The notes below the pieces were generated by a model. It worked only from the letters and a program-made list of their open reading frames with translations. It was not told the origin of the DNA and searched no databases. DNA of 64,000 bases from Cellvibrionaceae bacterium AOL6 (GTDB lineage Bacteria > Pseudomonadota > Gammaproteobacteria > Pseudomonadales > Cellvibrionaceae), in contig NOXC01000001.1 of the NCBI GenBank assembly GCA_003265435.1, positions 186,001 through 250,000 on the forward strand, given 5' to 3'. A program made the position numbers and the translations under genes. Shown one piece after another: positions 18,095 through 30,982 of the stretch (its first letter is position 1; each line of letters opens with the position of its first letter).

Positions 18095-19323
18095 CGCTCT
18101 ACTCCTGTCGACACAGATTCAATCGAGTGCAGGGTTTCGATGTAACTGCGCAATTGCTCGAGCGAACGACTGATGTCGGGCACCGGGTTCACGATAACGG
18201 CCTCGGAGAGCGATTGCAGCGTTGAGGTATAGCGATTCGCCTGCGCGCTGCGAGGGAAGTAGTCTTGAATCCAGCGCTCCGCCTCCTGCAAGCTACTGAC
18301 GTAGATTGCCTGCTGCTCGCGCAACAGGGCCAGTTGCGCCCGCTCAATCATCAAGCGGAGATTCAGTTGCAGATAGGCGCTGGCGTCTGGTGGCAATATG
18401 GTCTGCGGTGCGTCGTCGTGATCGATGATGCGAACATAGCTGCTCAGGCTGCGCCAAAAGCGTGACAGGCTGCCTTCATCTTCCTCTGCGGCAACCTCGT
18501 CCGGGCTACTGGGCTGAAAACCAAGAGTTCCCGCAATCACAGGCAGGGTGTCCACTTGTCGCGCGAGGGCGTTCAGTTGCAGATATAAGCCCTCAACATC
18601 CACCTCTTGAATCAGCTTGAGCGCGATCAGATCGTCCTGAATGGTCTGACGAAGCGCGTAAAGATCCGGGTCATCGAGGTCGCGAAGAATATTGTCCGCC
18701 TCTGTCAGCAAGCCAATGGCACTCTCGGTACTGCGCTCTATCAGCACGCGTTGGTTCGCGAGCTTCAACAGGTATTCCGCTTCCGCCAGCAACCAATCTT
18801 CACGGGAAGTCGTCGACATCGACAGTAAACGCTTGTTCTGAGCCTGAAGCCGCTCCTCCGCCGCTTTTAAGCGGCCATCTACGCGCTGCTCCAGCCCCTG
18901 CAACTGCGTATTGCCGCTGAGCTGGGCTTCTTCGAGCTGACGCAGGGATTGCTCCTGACGGCCATAACGATCCTGGATGGCATCTAACTCCGCCTGGAGT
19001 TCAGCCTGCGCGCTATTCACGCTACCGAGGTGTTGATAGGCCCACCAGCCAGCTCCGGCCATTCCACACAGCAACAACACGATGATCAACAGCATCCAAG
19101 GCCAGATCCGACGGCCTTTTCCTGTCGGTGGTGGCGAAGCCTGAGGGGTAACAGAAGGGGTAGGTTCAGGCTGAGCGGTCACGGGTTCACTTTCCGTTGG
19201 TGGCTCACTTTCGGTTGGCGGCTCGGGGCGGTCGGCGTGCTCAGGTGCCTCATCGGCCTGTTCTGCCTTGGCCACAACGGGAAGGGCGTCCTCGCTCGGG
19301 CGATGTTCGTCTTTCGAATCCAT
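18091..19323 (-). CDS. hemX: HemX, single-pass membrane protein of the haem operon
   Basis: 410 residues. The first ~90 residues are acidic and Pro/Glu-rich with repeats of 'PPTESE', followed by one helix ('IWPWMLLIIVLLLCGMAGAGWWAY') and a long coiled-coil segment ('ELQAELDAIQDRYGRQEQSLRQLEEAQLSG'). The conserved HemX domain follows, with 'REDWLLAEAEYLLKLANQRVLIE'. The family is often mislabelled uroporphyrinogen-III C-methyltransferase, but no methyltransferase motif is present. It lies between hemD and hemY with a four-base overlap to hemY. It is probably a structural partner of haem-pathway enzymes. Confidence 0.93.
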   Translation of the reverse strand: MDSKDEHRPSEDALPVVAKAEQADEAPEHADRPEPPTESEPPTESEPVTAQPEPTPSVTPQASPPPTGKGRRIWPWMLLIIVLLLCGMAGAGWWAYQHLGSVNSAQAELQAELDAIQDRYGRQEQSLRQLEEAQLSGNTQLQGLEQRVDGRLKAAEERLQAQNKRLLSMSTTSREDWLLAEAEYLLKLANQRVLIERSTESAIGLLTEADNILRDLDDPDLYALRQTIQDDLIALKLIQEVDVEGLYLQLNALARQVDTLPVIAGTLGFQPSSPDEVAAEEDEGSLSRFWRSLSSYVRIIDHDDAPQTILPPDASAYLQLNLRLMIERAQLALLREQQAIYVSSLQEAERWIQDYFPRSAQANRYTSTLQSLSEAVIVNPVPDISRSLEQLRSYIETLHSIESVSTGVER

Positions 19324-19340
19324 GACTGATGTGCTCGTTG

Positions 19341-20096
19341 TTAAATCTTAAATTCCGTTCTTAATGTCGAGAGCATCGCGGCTTCCGATGCATTCTCCGC
19401 GCGATAAATACGGGTAAATCCCAGGCTCGACGCCAGATCGCAAACACGCTCGCCCGGCGCAATGAGGGGGATGGCACTGACATCCAAGTGACAGCGCTCG
19501 GCGGCGGCATGAAAGTTTTGCAGGGCCTCACCACTGAATACGGGCAGTATATCGTGTTCGCTTAATTCAAGGTGCGCCAAATCATGATCGAGCGAGGCTG
19601 GCACGCGGCGGTGATACAATTCGGCATGCTCCAGTGACGCACCGCGCTCGCGCAATACCGTGCTGATCGTGGGCAGCCCGCCGACACCTCGGAATACCAA
19701 CACTTTTCGATCGCGCATGTCCTGTAATTCCGGGAGGGACAACAGGGCTTGAGAATGCATGGCGGCACAGGTACGTACTTCACCCAACTCCGGCAAGGCG
19801 TCGCGCAATGCCCGAGCCGTTTTCTCTCCGATCGCGAAACCATGAAGGCCGACAGGAAATTGGGGCCAGAGCGTATCGATGGCCTCCGCGCCGAACTGCA
19901 CGGCGTTCTGACTGACAAAAATCAGCGTATCGAATTCGTCGAGCCTGAGCAGCCGTGTGCGCAGACTGGGGTCGTCCTCTAGCGACACCGCTTCGATGTT
20001 CAGCAGCGGCAACGCCACCGCCGACCATGCCTCGGCCTCCAGCTTGGCTATCCATGCTGTATTCTGCACAGCAGGGCGCGTCGCAAACACCCGCAT
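19341..20096 (-). CDS. hemD: Uroporphyrinogen-III synthase
   Basis: 251 residues, family length. HemD closes and inverts ring D of hydroxymethylbilane to give uroporphyrinogen III. Landmarks of this weakly conserved family: N-terminal 'MRVFATRPAVQNTAWIAKLEAEAWSAVALPLLNIE', 'FDTLIFVSQNAVQFGAEAI', 'FAIGEKTARALRD', 'VLVFRGVGGLPTISTVLRERGA' and 'LPVFSGEALQNFHAA'. It starts five bases after the hemC stop, in the same operon. Confidence 0.93.
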   Translation of the reverse strand: MRVFATRPAVQNTAWIAKLEAEAWSAVALPLLNIEAVSLEDDPSLRTRLLRLDEFDTLIFVSQNAVQFGAEAIDTLWPQFPVGLHGFAIGEKTARALRDALPELGEVRTCAAMHSQALLSLPELQDMRDRKVLVFRGVGGLPTISTVLRERGASLEHAELYHRRVPASLDHDLAHLELSEHDILPVFSGEALQNFHAAAERCHLDVSAIPLIAPGERVCDLASSLGFTRIYRAENASEAAMLSTLRTEFKI

Positions 20097-20101
20097 ACGC
20101 G

Positions 20102-21037
20102 TTAGAGTTCCTTGTTGTACACTCGCGCCAGAATCTTATCGGCGCCAGCCAACAGTAAATTTTCCGCCAGTTGCACGCCGAGCGCATCCGCGTTGAACAC
20201 CTCACCTCGGACGAGGTTTTCAATCACCTGAGTGCCATCGGGTTCGGCGACCAGCCCACGTAGTTGCAGATGTTGGTGATCGCCCAACAATTCGGCATAG
20301 GCACCTATCGGCACTTGGCAGCCCCCTTCCAGGCGGTGGTTCATCGCCCGCTCAGCCATCACACACCACGCCGTCGGCTCATGGTGTAAAGGCTCCAAAA
20401 GTGCACGAGTGGCTGCATCGTCGCTGCGAATTTCGATGCCAACAGCGCCCTGCCCACCTGCCGGCAGACATTGCTCGGGGCTCAAAAGGCTGGCAATGCG
20501 CTCATCAAACCCAAGCCGCTTTAAGCCCGCCGCCGCGAGCACAATCGCATCGAACTCTCCGGCGTCGAGCTTGGCAAGCCGCGTATTCACGTTGCCCCGC
20601 AAAAAGGCGATTTCAAGGTCGGGTCGCGCGGCCAGAATCTGGCTTTGGCGGCGCAGGCTGCTGGTGCCGACCACAGCGCCCGCGGGCAGTTCATCGAGAT
20701 GCATATAGCGATTGGAGACAAAGGCGTCGCGCGGGTCTTCGCGTTCGCAAATCACAGCCAGGCCCAAGCCCTCGGGGAATTCCATCGGCACATCCTTCAT
20801 GGAATGCACCGCAATATCGGCTCGCTGTTCAAGCAGCGCCTGCTCGAGCTCTTTGACGAAGAGCCCCTTACCACCGATTTTCGCCAGCGGCACATCGAGA
20901 ATTTTGTCCCCTTTGGACGTCATCGGCACAAGGGTGACCTGCAAATCGGGGTGGTGCTTTTCCAGCTCGGCTTTCACATATTCAGCCTGCCAAAGTGCAA
21001 GGGCGCTCTTGCGCGTGGCAATGCGGATTTCAGACAT
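20102..21037 (-). CDS. hemC: Porphobilinogen deaminase (hydroxymethylbilane synthase)
   Basis: 311 residues. HemC condenses four porphobilinogens into hydroxymethylbilane. Clear motifs: '[22 protein letters not shown]', '[35 protein letters not shown]', '[35 protein letters not shown]', and the cofactor-attachment cysteine in '[16 protein letters not shown]'. First gene of hemCDXY; the promoter must lie in 21038-21191, where I see no clear consensus. Confidence 0.97.
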   Translation of the reverse strand: MSEIRIATRKSALALWQAEYVKAELEKHHPDLQVTLVPMTSKGDKILDVPLAKIGGKGLFVKELEQALLEQRADIAVHSMKDVPMEFPEGLGLAVICEREDPRDAFVSNRYMHLDELPAGAVVGTSSLRRQSQILAARPDLEIAFLRGNVNTRLAKLDAGEFDAIVLAAAGLKRLGFDERIASLLSPEQCLPAGGQGAVGIEIRSDDAATRALLEPLHHEPTAWCVMAERAMNHRLEGGCQVPIGAYAELLGDHQHLQLRGLVAEPDGTQVIENLVRGEVFNADALGVQLAENLLLAGADKILARVYNKEL

Positions 21038-21191
21038 GGGTACCCCGAAGCGCTGTATTGAGTGTCAGAAAGAGCTGCATCATACCAAATTCACGCACAC
21101 ACTGTGGCGCGCTTTCGAGGAGATGCGTCGGAATTTTGCCGCCGCTGGTCATCGCACGCGGCGGGCATTTAAGGTTTTTACGACAGAGTAC

Positions 21192-21923
21192 TCAGAGTTG
21201 GCTCAATCGCTCACGCACACCGGCAAGGTGACGCCGACTGACGCTCGGTTGATACGCACCGCCCTTAAGCTTCAGGCTGAAATGACCGTTGCCGTCGCGC
21301 AACAACGCTTCAACTTTATCGATGGCCACGAGGGCATTGCGATGCACGCGGAGAAAGGTAGGGGCGAGCTGGGTCTCGAGCTCTTTGAGCGTGTCGTCGA
21401 TCAGGGTTTCGCCCTGTTCATGCACGACGGTCACGTATTTTTGGTCCGCGACAAAGCACAGCACTTGCTCTAAGGGGATCAATTCCATGCCCCGGCGGGT
21501 TCTTGCGGTGATGTGCTTACGTTCCGCATCACTCGGCGGGGCCTCGGTCTGCCGCGTGTGAAGGCGCGTCAACTTTTGCGCCTTCCGAATCACTTGCTGC
21601 AACTGCTCGGTTTGGACCGGCTTCACAATGTAACCCTGCGCCAGGGTGTTAAAGGCTTCCAGCGCGTATTCGTCGTAGGCCGTGCAAAACACCACCGCGG
21701 GTGGTGCTTCATAGTCGCTGAGTGTTCTCGCCACAGTTATACCATCCATACCGGGCATGCGCACATCAAGAAAGACCAGGTCTGGGTCGAGTTCATCGAT
21801 TTGCTCGAGCGCATGTTGGCCGTCGAAGGCTTCGCCCACCACTGCGCAGCCCTCTATGGACTGCAGCAAGCGGCTGAGCCGAAGTCGCGCCAACTCTTCA
21901 TCGTCAACTACTAGGATTCGCAT
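21192..21923 (-). CDS. algR: LytTR-family response regulator, AlgR-like
   Basis: 243 residues from ATG 21923, which begins directly at the receiver domain 'MRILVVDDEELARLRLSRLL'; an earlier in-frame ATG at 21959 would lie inside the sensor gene. The receiver has phospho-acceptor D53 in 'LVFLDVRMPGMDG'. The C-terminal LytTR DNA-binding domain reads 'ITARTRRGMELIPLEQVLCFVADQKYVTVVHEQGETLIDDTLKELE' and ends 'FLRVHRNALVAIDKVEALLRD'. The pairing with an AlgZ-type kinase and the position beside hemC and argH match Pseudomonas algZR, which controls alginate, type IV pili and virulence genes. No alginate synthesis cluster is seen here, so targets may differ. Confidence 0.9.
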   Translation of the reverse strand: MRILVVDDEELARLRLSRLLQSIEGCAVVGEAFDGQHALEQIDELDPDLVFLDVRMPGMDGITVARTLSDYEAPPAVVFCTAYDEYALEAFNTLAQGYIVKPVQTEQLQQVIRKAQKLTRLHTRQTEAPPSDAERKHITARTRRGMELIPLEQVLCFVADQKYVTVVHEQGETLIDDTLKELETQLAPTFLRVHRNALVAIDKVEALLRDGNGHFSLKLKGGAYQPSVSRRHLAGVRERLSQL

Positions 21924-21942
21924 GAAGGTACCGTGCTGTGCC

Positions 21943-23046
21943 TCAGGGAAATCGTTCATTCATACGCAAAGGGTAGCGCAGAACCACGGTAAAATCTGTT
22001 TCCCCCTTCACGACTCTGAGCCTTGCTCGCTCGCCGTAATAGGCCTCAAGCCGCGCCCGGATATTCGACAAGGCGATACCCGCTCCCTCCGATCGCACCG
22101 TCATCTGGATGTGGCGCCCCTCCGTCGCATCCCCCGGCAAACGCGGGTTGGTGAGCTTGACGACGATATCCCCTTTGACTTCCTTGACCTCGATGTCGAT
22201 TACACCGCCTTTCGGTAAGGGCTGGATCCCGTGATAAATGGCATTTTCCAGCAGCGGCTGCAGTATCAGATTCAAGATCTGCGCGTCGTCTGGCAGGGTC
22301 TCCACGTTCCAATCGATTTTAAGTCGCGCACCCAGGCGAAGCTGCTCAATATCGGCAAATCGTCGACACAACTCCAGCTCACGCTGAATCGGCGTCAGCT
22401 GGGGCATCGAGAGACTGGCGCGAAACAATTGCGCGAGATCCACCACCAGTTTCTCAGCTGTTTCAGGCTTGATACTGATCAGGCTCGCGATGCTGTTCAA
22501 GCTGTTAAACAGAAAATGGGGCCGGATACGCGACTGTAACGCCAGCACCCTCGCACCTAACTCTGCGCGCTCACGCTGCTTTAACTGTTGCTGAATGTAC
22601 AGATAGCGCAACAATATCCCGGCAAACACCGCCGAAATCAGCACATTGCTGACCAGCAACGACCACCACGCGCCCTGCAGGCCGTTGAGAAACCAGATAC
22701 CCACTAAGCTGTAGAGCGCGGTAAAAGCCAAGACCGTCAGATAACTCAGGGTAAAGGCCTTCGCCGGGCCCAAGGCGTTCAAACGCGAGCGGAAGAGGCA
22801 GAGCAAAGCCGCGCTCGACAGCAGTACCCATTGGATCAGAAAAGAGGTCAAACCAAACTCGGGCATCGATAGCCCTGCGAGGCCCCGGCGATCCAGGCTC
22901 AACGCGAAGGCCAGCAGCTCACCCACCAAGACCAGCAGGAAAACCGAGCTTGTGGAACAGAGATCCGGTAGGAAGGGGGTACGCGCTTGCGCGCGCTCAA
23001 AGCTGGTGGGTTCAGTCTCCCGACCATGGGCGTGTTCGTCGGTCAC
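21943..23046 (-). CDS. algZ: LytS-family sensor histidine kinase, AlgZ/FimS-like
   Basis: 367 residues from the GTG at 23046, preceded by an AAGGAAAA ribosome site. The frame is open further upstream, but that part runs into the argH leader and has no family similarity. Several hydrophobic helices occupy about residues 20-170. The cytoplasmic part is a His_kinase domain of the LytS type: 'RIRPHFLFNSLNSIASLISIKPETAEKLVVDLAQLFRASL', where the H of 'PHFLFN' is the phospho-acceptor, and the ATPase region 'ILNLILQPLLENAIYHGIQPLPKGG' and 'GAGIALSNIRARLEAYYG'. Partner of the AlgR-like gene 19 bases downstream. Divergent from argH. Confidence 0.9.
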   Translation of the reverse strand: MTDEHAHGRETEPTSFERAQARTPFLPDLCSTSSVFLLVLVGELLAFALSLDRRGLAGLSMPEFGLTSFLIQWVLLSSAALLCLFRSRLNALGPAKAFTLSYLTVLAFTALYSLVGIWFLNGLQGAWWSLLVSNVLISAVFAGILLRYLYIQQQLKQRERAELGARVLALQSRIRPHFLFNSLNSIASLISIKPETAEKLVVDLAQLFRASLSMPQLTPIQRELELCRRFADIEQLRLGARLKIDWNVETLPDDAQILNLILQPLLENAIYHGIQPLPKGGVIDIEVKEVKGDIVVKLTNPRLPGDATEGRHIQMTVRSEGAGIALSNIRARLEAYYGERARLRVVKGETDFTVVLRYPLRMNERFP

Positions 23047-23152
23047 TCGTTTTCCTTTCTTGTTCTGTATAATACCGCGCACATGGCCGGTCGGCGTGGC
23101 TGGCACCGGATGACCCGTCTGCGAATAAGCGCAACTGCAAACAAGAGTAACT

Positions 23153-24557
23153 ATGAGCGAAGATAACAACGCTGTAAAACCCTGGGGTGGCCGATTCAGC
23201 GAGGCCACAGATTCATTTGTGGAGCGTTTCACAGCGTCGGTGCAGTTCGATCAGCGCCTGTACCACCACGACATTCAAGGCTCCATCGCCCATGCGACGA
23301 TGCTCGCCGAAGTCGGCGTCTTGAGCGACGATGAGCGTAACGCGATTGTTGAAGGCCTCGAAGCCATTCGCAGCGACATCGAACAGGGCAAATTCGAATG
23401 GTCCGTGACGCTCGAAGACGTGCACATGAATGTCGAGGCCGAACTGACCAAGCGCATCGGCATTACCGGGAAAAAACTGCACACCGGGCGTTCGCGTAAC
23501 GACCAGGTCGCCACCGATATTCGCCTGTACCTGCGCGACGAAATCGACAGCATCGCGTCAGAGCTCAGCCGCTTGCAGCTCGGCCTGTGCACCCTCGCTC
23601 AGGCACAATCCGACACCATCATGCCCGGTTTCACGCACCTGCAAAGTGCTCAACCCGTGACCTTCGGCCATCATCTGCTTGCCTGGAATGAAATGCTCGA
23701 ACGCGACTTTGGCCGCCTGCAAGACTGCCGCAAGCGCGTCAACCAAAGCCCCCTTGGCGCCGCCGCCCTGGCCGGCACGACCTACCCCATCAATCGCGCC
23801 CGCACGGCTGAACTGCTCGGCTTTGACGGCCCCACACGCAACTCGCTCGACTCGGTGAGCGACCGGGATTTCGCGATTGAATTTTGTGCCTTTGCCGCGC
23901 TGCTTTTAACGCACTTGAGTCGCGCCAGTGAAGAACTGATTCTGTGGACCTCTGCGCAATTTAATTTCATCAATTTGCCGGACCGCTTCTGCACAGGTTC
24001 GTCGATTATGCCGCAGAAGAAAAACCCCTGATGTGCCTGAACTTGTTCGCGGTAAAACCGGCCGGGTCAACGGGCACCTGATCAGCCTGCTCACCCTGAT
24101 GAAGTCGCAGCCTCTGGCCTACAACAAAGACAATCAGGAAGACAAAGAACCCTTGTTCGATGCGATCGACACCGTAAAAGATTGCCTGCGTGCCTTTGCC
24201 GATATGATTCCCGCAATCGAACCGCGTAAAGAGGTCATGTATGAAGCGGCACGACGCGGCTTTTCAACGGCGACAGACCTCGCAGACTACTTGGTGCGAC
24301 GGGGCATCCCGTTCCGCGATTCACATGAAATTGTCGGGAAATCCGTCGCCTATGGCATCGAGTCCGGTAAAGACCTGTCCGAAATGAGCCTTGAAGAACT
24401 GCGCACCTTCAGTCAGGACATCGACGAGGACGTGTTTGAAGTGCTGACGCTGGAAGGGTCTGTCGCCGCCCGCGACCACATCGGCGGCACAGCGCCCAAT
24501 CAGGTACGCGAGGCCGCCGCAGCGGCATTGAGCCTGGTGCAGGCGCGCGGCAAATAG
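23153..24557 (+). pseudogene. argH: Argininosuccinate lyase, interrupted by a +1 frameshift
   Basis: The last step of arginine synthesis, argininosuccinate to arginine plus fumarate. Frame one covers 23153-24031 ('[25 protein letters not shown]', '[21 protein letters not shown]', '[20 protein letters not shown]') and stops inside the signature loop '[11 protein letters not shown]'. The rest, '[17 protein letters not shown]...', continues in another frame from about 24030 to 24557. One surplus base in the C-run 24025-24028 explains it: AAC CCC TGA where AAC CCT GAT is expected. Both halves together give about 467 residues with otherwise full conservation, so the gene looks recently intact. A sequencing error in a homopolymer is most likely; programmed +1 slippage at CCC-TGA is the interesting alternative. 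A TATAAT -10-like box lies at 23068-23073. Confidence 0.88.
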
Positions 24558-24563
24558 AGGTCG

Positions 24564-24587
24564 GCCCGGCCGTCGCAATGGTCGGGC
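24564..24587. terminator. Hairpin between convergent argH and crc
   Basis: GCCCGGCC at 24564-24571 pairs with GGTCGGGC at 24580-24587 (one G-U), loop of 8 bases, in the 51-base gap between the two stop codons. No long T-run is present; a weak bidirectional terminator is the likely role. Confidence 0.5.
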
Positions 24588-24608
24588 TCATTTCATACGC
24601 TTAGGGAA

Positions 24609-25373
24609 TTACACCAGGTCGTCGATATCGTAGTCGACGATCACCGGTAAATGCGAGCTGAACGCCTTGGTCTTGTACATCGCCGCATACTCAACCTTGC
24701 GCGCCAACTTGGCCGATATGACCTGGTAGTCGGTGCGCATGCCTTTACCTTCTTCCGGAATCCAAGAATATTCTCCGTCTTCCGGCACCGCCTGACGGAA
24801 AGCATCTACATAACCCAACTGACGAAACAGCTGGTTCATCCATTGTTGTTCATGCCCGAGAAAGCCGGGACGACCAATATTGTCCTGCCAATTCTCAACG
24901 TCTTTCTTGGTATGGGCCATGGCCCAGTTACCGCAGACGATAAAATGACGTCGTTTACGCGTTACTTTGTGCAGCAGAGCTTGGTAGTCGTCGAAGAATT
25001 GCATCTTCACTTCCATGCTCTCGTTCTCATTGAACGCAGCAGGCGCCAGCAGTGAGCCGATAGAGTACCCCTCGTAATCGACTTGCAGGTAACGCCCCTC
25101 CATATCCACGCCACTGGAAAAGCCCAAGCCATAGATCAGCGCTTTAGGCTGATGACGTGTGTAGATCGCGACCCCGTTATAGTGCTTTACGCCGGAGTCG
25201 AAAAAATAGGAAAAATAGCCTTCCGGATGGAAGACGTCGTGGTCCAACTCATATTCCAGCGCCCGAAGATCCTGGAGACAAATGATGTCAGCGTCTTGCG
25301 TGGATAGCCAGTCGAACAACCCGCGTTGGGCGGCCTGATGTATCCCGTCAACGCTCAGACTGATAATTCGCAT
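24609..25373 (-). CDS. crc: Crc-like catabolite repression control protein (inactive exonuclease III fold)
   Basis: 254 residues of the exonuclease III / AP endonuclease fold, but with most catalytic residues replaced: 'CLQDLRA' (Glu to Asp), 'CGNWAMAH' where active enzymes have GDFN, and 'SSHLPV' where they have SDHAP. This pattern, the length, and the location divergent from pyrE identify Crc. In Pseudomonas Crc acts with Hfq to block translation of catabolic mRNAs when preferred carbon sources are present; it has no nuclease activity. The start 'MRIISLSVDGIHQAAQRGLFDWL' matches the Crc N-terminus. Whether it works the same way here is inferred. Confidence 0.88.
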   Translation of the reverse strand: MRIISLSVDGIHQAAQRGLFDWLSTQDADIICLQDLRALEYELDHDVFHPEGYFSYFFDSGVKHYNGVAIYTRHQPKALIYGLGFSSGVDMEGRYLQVDYEGYSIGSLLAPAAFNENESMEVKMQFFDDYQALLHKVTRKRRHFIVCGNWAMAHTKKDVENWQDNIGRPGFLGHEQQWMNQLFRQLGYVDAFRQAVPEDGEYSWIPEEGKGMRTDYQVISAKLARKVEYAAMYKTKAFSSHLPVIVDYDIDDLV

Positions 25374-25572
25374 AGTAGCCCCTTGAATATTAAGCGCGCT
25401 ATGATACCCATTCTTATTGGAATTCGCACTTTGTCATGCACATCTGTTGCCAACATGTTGTTCACTCGTTGTTCAGCCTTGAGGCACGAGAATTAGAGGT
25501 GAGAGTGGGCTGTTTAGTTCATTCAGTTATGCTTTATAGCATGAGAAGATCGAACTGTTATTAAGTAAAGCC

Positions 25573-25578
25573 TATAAT
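25573..25578 (+). promoter_or_regulatory. Candidate -10 box of pyrE
   Basis: A perfect TATAAT 41 bases before the pyrE start codon. The -35 region at the usual distance (TCGAAC) is weak. The 245-base region to the divergent crc gene otherwise shows nothing recognisable. Confidence 0.4.
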
Positions 25579-25618
25579 AGCCAAAATTGCCGCCTAACTA
25601 AGAAGATAGTCGAAAATC

Positions 25619-26287
25619 ATGAAGTCATACCAGCGAGAATTCATTCAGCTCGCGCTCGACGCCGACGTACTCAAGTTCGGCGAGTTCACGCTGAAGTCAG
25701 GTCGGGTCAGCCCCTACTTTTTCAATGCGGGTCGATTTCGCAGTGGTGCCGCATTGGCTCAGCTCGGCCGCTTTTATGCTCAGGCGCTGATCGACGCCGA
25801 AGCCGACTTTGATGTGCTCTTTGGCCCGGCCTACAAGGGTATCCCCCTCGCGACGACAACGGCGGTGGCCTTTGCCGATCAACACCATCGCGATCTGCCC
25901 TTTGTGTACAACCGCAAGGAGGCTAAAGATCACGGGGAAGGTGGCGTGCTTGTTGGTGCAGAGCTGAAAGGGCGCATTGCCATCATTGATGACGTCATCA
26001 CCGCGGGCACCGCCGTGCGCGAGGTGCTCGATATCATTGCTGAGCACGGTGCTGAACCTGCGGCAATTGTGGTCGGCTTGGATCGTCAGGAACGTGGACA
26101 GGGTTCACTTTCCGCCATCCAAGAATTGCAGAATGAGACCGGTGTCCCCGTGGTCAGCATTATCAAACTTGAAAATATCGTCGAATATCTAGCACAATCC
26201 GGCGACGAATCACGCTTGCAGGCCATCGAACAGTACCGCGCGCAATACGGTATTGAAGATGAGCCACGATCCGAAGCCAAAGGATAG
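25619..26287 (+). CDS. pyrE: Orotate phosphoribosyltransferase
   Basis: 222 residues. It converts orotate plus PRPP into orotidine 5'-phosphate in pyrimidine synthesis. Motifs: '[21 protein letters not shown]', '[22 protein letters not shown]', '[13 protein letters not shown]', and the PRPP loop '[19 protein letters not shown]'. The C-terminal dozen residues ('[14 protein letters not shown]') extend slightly beyond the E. coli protein. Divergent from crc as in Pseudomonas, and followed five bases later by a DUF4124 gene. Confidence 0.97.
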   Translation: MKSYQREFIQLALDADVLKFGEFTLKSGRVSPYFFNAGRFRSGAALAQLGRFYAQALIDAEADFDVLFGPAYKGIPLATTTAVAFADQHHRDLPFVYNRKEAKDHGEGGVLVGAELKGRIAIIDDVITAGTAVREVLDIIAEHGAEPAAIVVGLDRQERGQGSLSAIQELQNETGVPVVSIIKLENIVEYLAQSGDESRLQAIEQYRAQYGIEDEPRSEAKG

Positions 26288-26291
26288 CTCC

Positions 26292-26927
26292 ATGCGTTTT
26301 TGCCCCAAACAGCTGACCATCCCCCTTTCGATGCTCCTCATTCTGTCGAGCTTTTCAAGCTGGGCTGTGTCCGACGCTAGCGGGGCGACGCTTTTCAGAT
26401 ACAAAAATGATCAGGGCGTGGTCGTGATCAACAGCAGCATTCCCGCTGAATATGCGCAAAACGGCTACGAGGTCATCACTCCCGGGGGCGATGTGTTGAA
26501 AGTGGTTGCGCCTGCTCCTTCGCAAGCTGACATCGCACAAGCTGAAAAAGAACGTGAACTGATCGCGTACTATGAGCAGCTCAAGTTACGTTTCAGTGGA
26601 ATCGAGGATATCGAAAGGGCCAAACAGCGCAAACTGGCCAACATCAATACCAACGTGACCATTCTCGACAGCACGATTAGTAATTTGCAGATTAAGATTG
26701 ATGAATTGATTGGTCGCGCCGCCGAATTCGAACGCAGCGGCAGAGCGGTGCCGCAAAACCTGTTAGACCAACTCGCCGACACACGGACGGAACTGTCTAT
26801 TTCTAAAAAGCTGCTGCGCAATCGCCAACAGGAATATCAGGAAACCGTTGATAAGTACGACGACGATATCCGCGCGTTTGTACAGGGCGAAGCTCTGGCG
26901 AACCAACGCCAGGCCAGCCATCCCTGA
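26292..26927 (+). CDS. Exported DUF4124-domain protein with coiled coil
   Basis: 211 residues from ATG 26292, which follows an AAGGAT ribosome site overlapping the pyrE stop; an upstream in-frame start would lie within pyrE. A signal peptide ('LTIPLSMLLILSSFSSWAVSDASGA') is followed by a DUF4124 module ('TLFRYKNDQGVVVINSSIPAEYAQNGYEVITPGGDVLKVV') and a long helical, heptad-rich region ('IEDIERAKQRKLANINTNVTILDSTISNLQIKIDELIGRA'). DUF4124 proteins are periplasmic and of unknown function. Very likely co-transcribed with pyrE. Confidence 0.85.
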   Translation: MRFCPKQLTIPLSMLLILSSFSSWAVSDASGATLFRYKNDQGVVVINSSIPAEYAQNGYEVITPGGDVLKVVAPAPSQADIAQAEKERELIAYYEQLKLRFSGIEDIERAKQRKLANINTNVTILDSTISNLQIKIDELIGRAAEFERSGRAVPQNLLDQLADTRTELSISKKLLRNRQQEYQETVDKYDDDIRAFVQGEALANQRQASHP

Positions 26928-26936
26928 TACGCGCCA

Positions 26937-27536
26937 TTAGTGGGCAGCTTCGCTCAAACCTGCTATCAGATAGGGCCATTGCTGTTGCCACTGCTCTGTA
27001 GGTGAACGTTTAAATTCACTGCGTACAAACTGAGCAATTTTACCTTCTGCCGCACTCAACATGATATTGACCGTGGCGTTTACAGACAGTCCGAATTTCA
27101 CGCCATCCCGAATTTCCGCATCGCGCAAGATCTGACGTAACTGTGTCTCCAGTCGGTCATAGAGCTGGCTGATACGGTTTCTCAAGCGCTCCGTTTCACC
27201 CGTCAATGCATCGCCCGTAAGCAAGCGGGTAATCCCCGGGTTGCGCTCACAAAACACCAGCAACAGGTACAAGACTTTTTCACAACGATCAAAAGGCCTG
27301 GATTCATTGCTTAATATGATCGCGATTTGAGAAAAAAGCGTCTCCTCAATAAATTCGATCAGACCTTCAAACATTTTCGATTTGCTGGGGAAGTGGCGAT
27401 ACAGTGCTGCTTCCGAAACACCAACTTCTTTTGCCAGTGCGGCTGTGGTGATTCTGGCCCCCGGGCTTGCCTCCAGCATTGCTGCCAGTGCTTCCAGAAT
27501 CTGCTGCCTTCTTGTTTTTTTCTGTGCCGAAGTCAT
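26937..27536 (-). CDS. slmA: Nucleoid occlusion factor SlmA
   Basis: 199 residues, TetR fold. The N-terminal helix-turn-helix is '[40 protein letters not shown]', a close match to SlmA, and the rest of the chain matches too ('[26 protein letters not shown]', '[18 protein letters not shown]'). SlmA binds chromosomal sites and stops FtsZ polymerising over the nucleoid. The position downstream of argB is the usual one in this group. Confidence 0.94.
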   Translation of the reverse strand: MTSAQKKTRRQQILEALAAMLEASPGARITTAALAKEVGVSEAALYRHFPSKSKMFEGLIEFIEETLFSQIAIILSNESRPFDRCEKVLYLLLVFCERNPGITRLLTGDALTGETERLRNRISQLYDRLETQLRQILRDAEIRDGVKFGLSVNATVNIMLSAAEGKIAQFVRSEFKRSPTEQWQQQWPYLIAGLSEAAH

Positions 27537-27548
27537 GAAGTCTCTCTG

Positions 27549-30973
<3,425 letters not shown>

Positions 30974-30982
30974 ACTAATCCC

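Noticed and set aside
21943-23232. Longer AlgZ-like protein starting at 23232
   Set aside because: The extra N-terminal part overlaps the argH gene start and has no family similarity, while a GTG with a good ribosome site lies at 23046.
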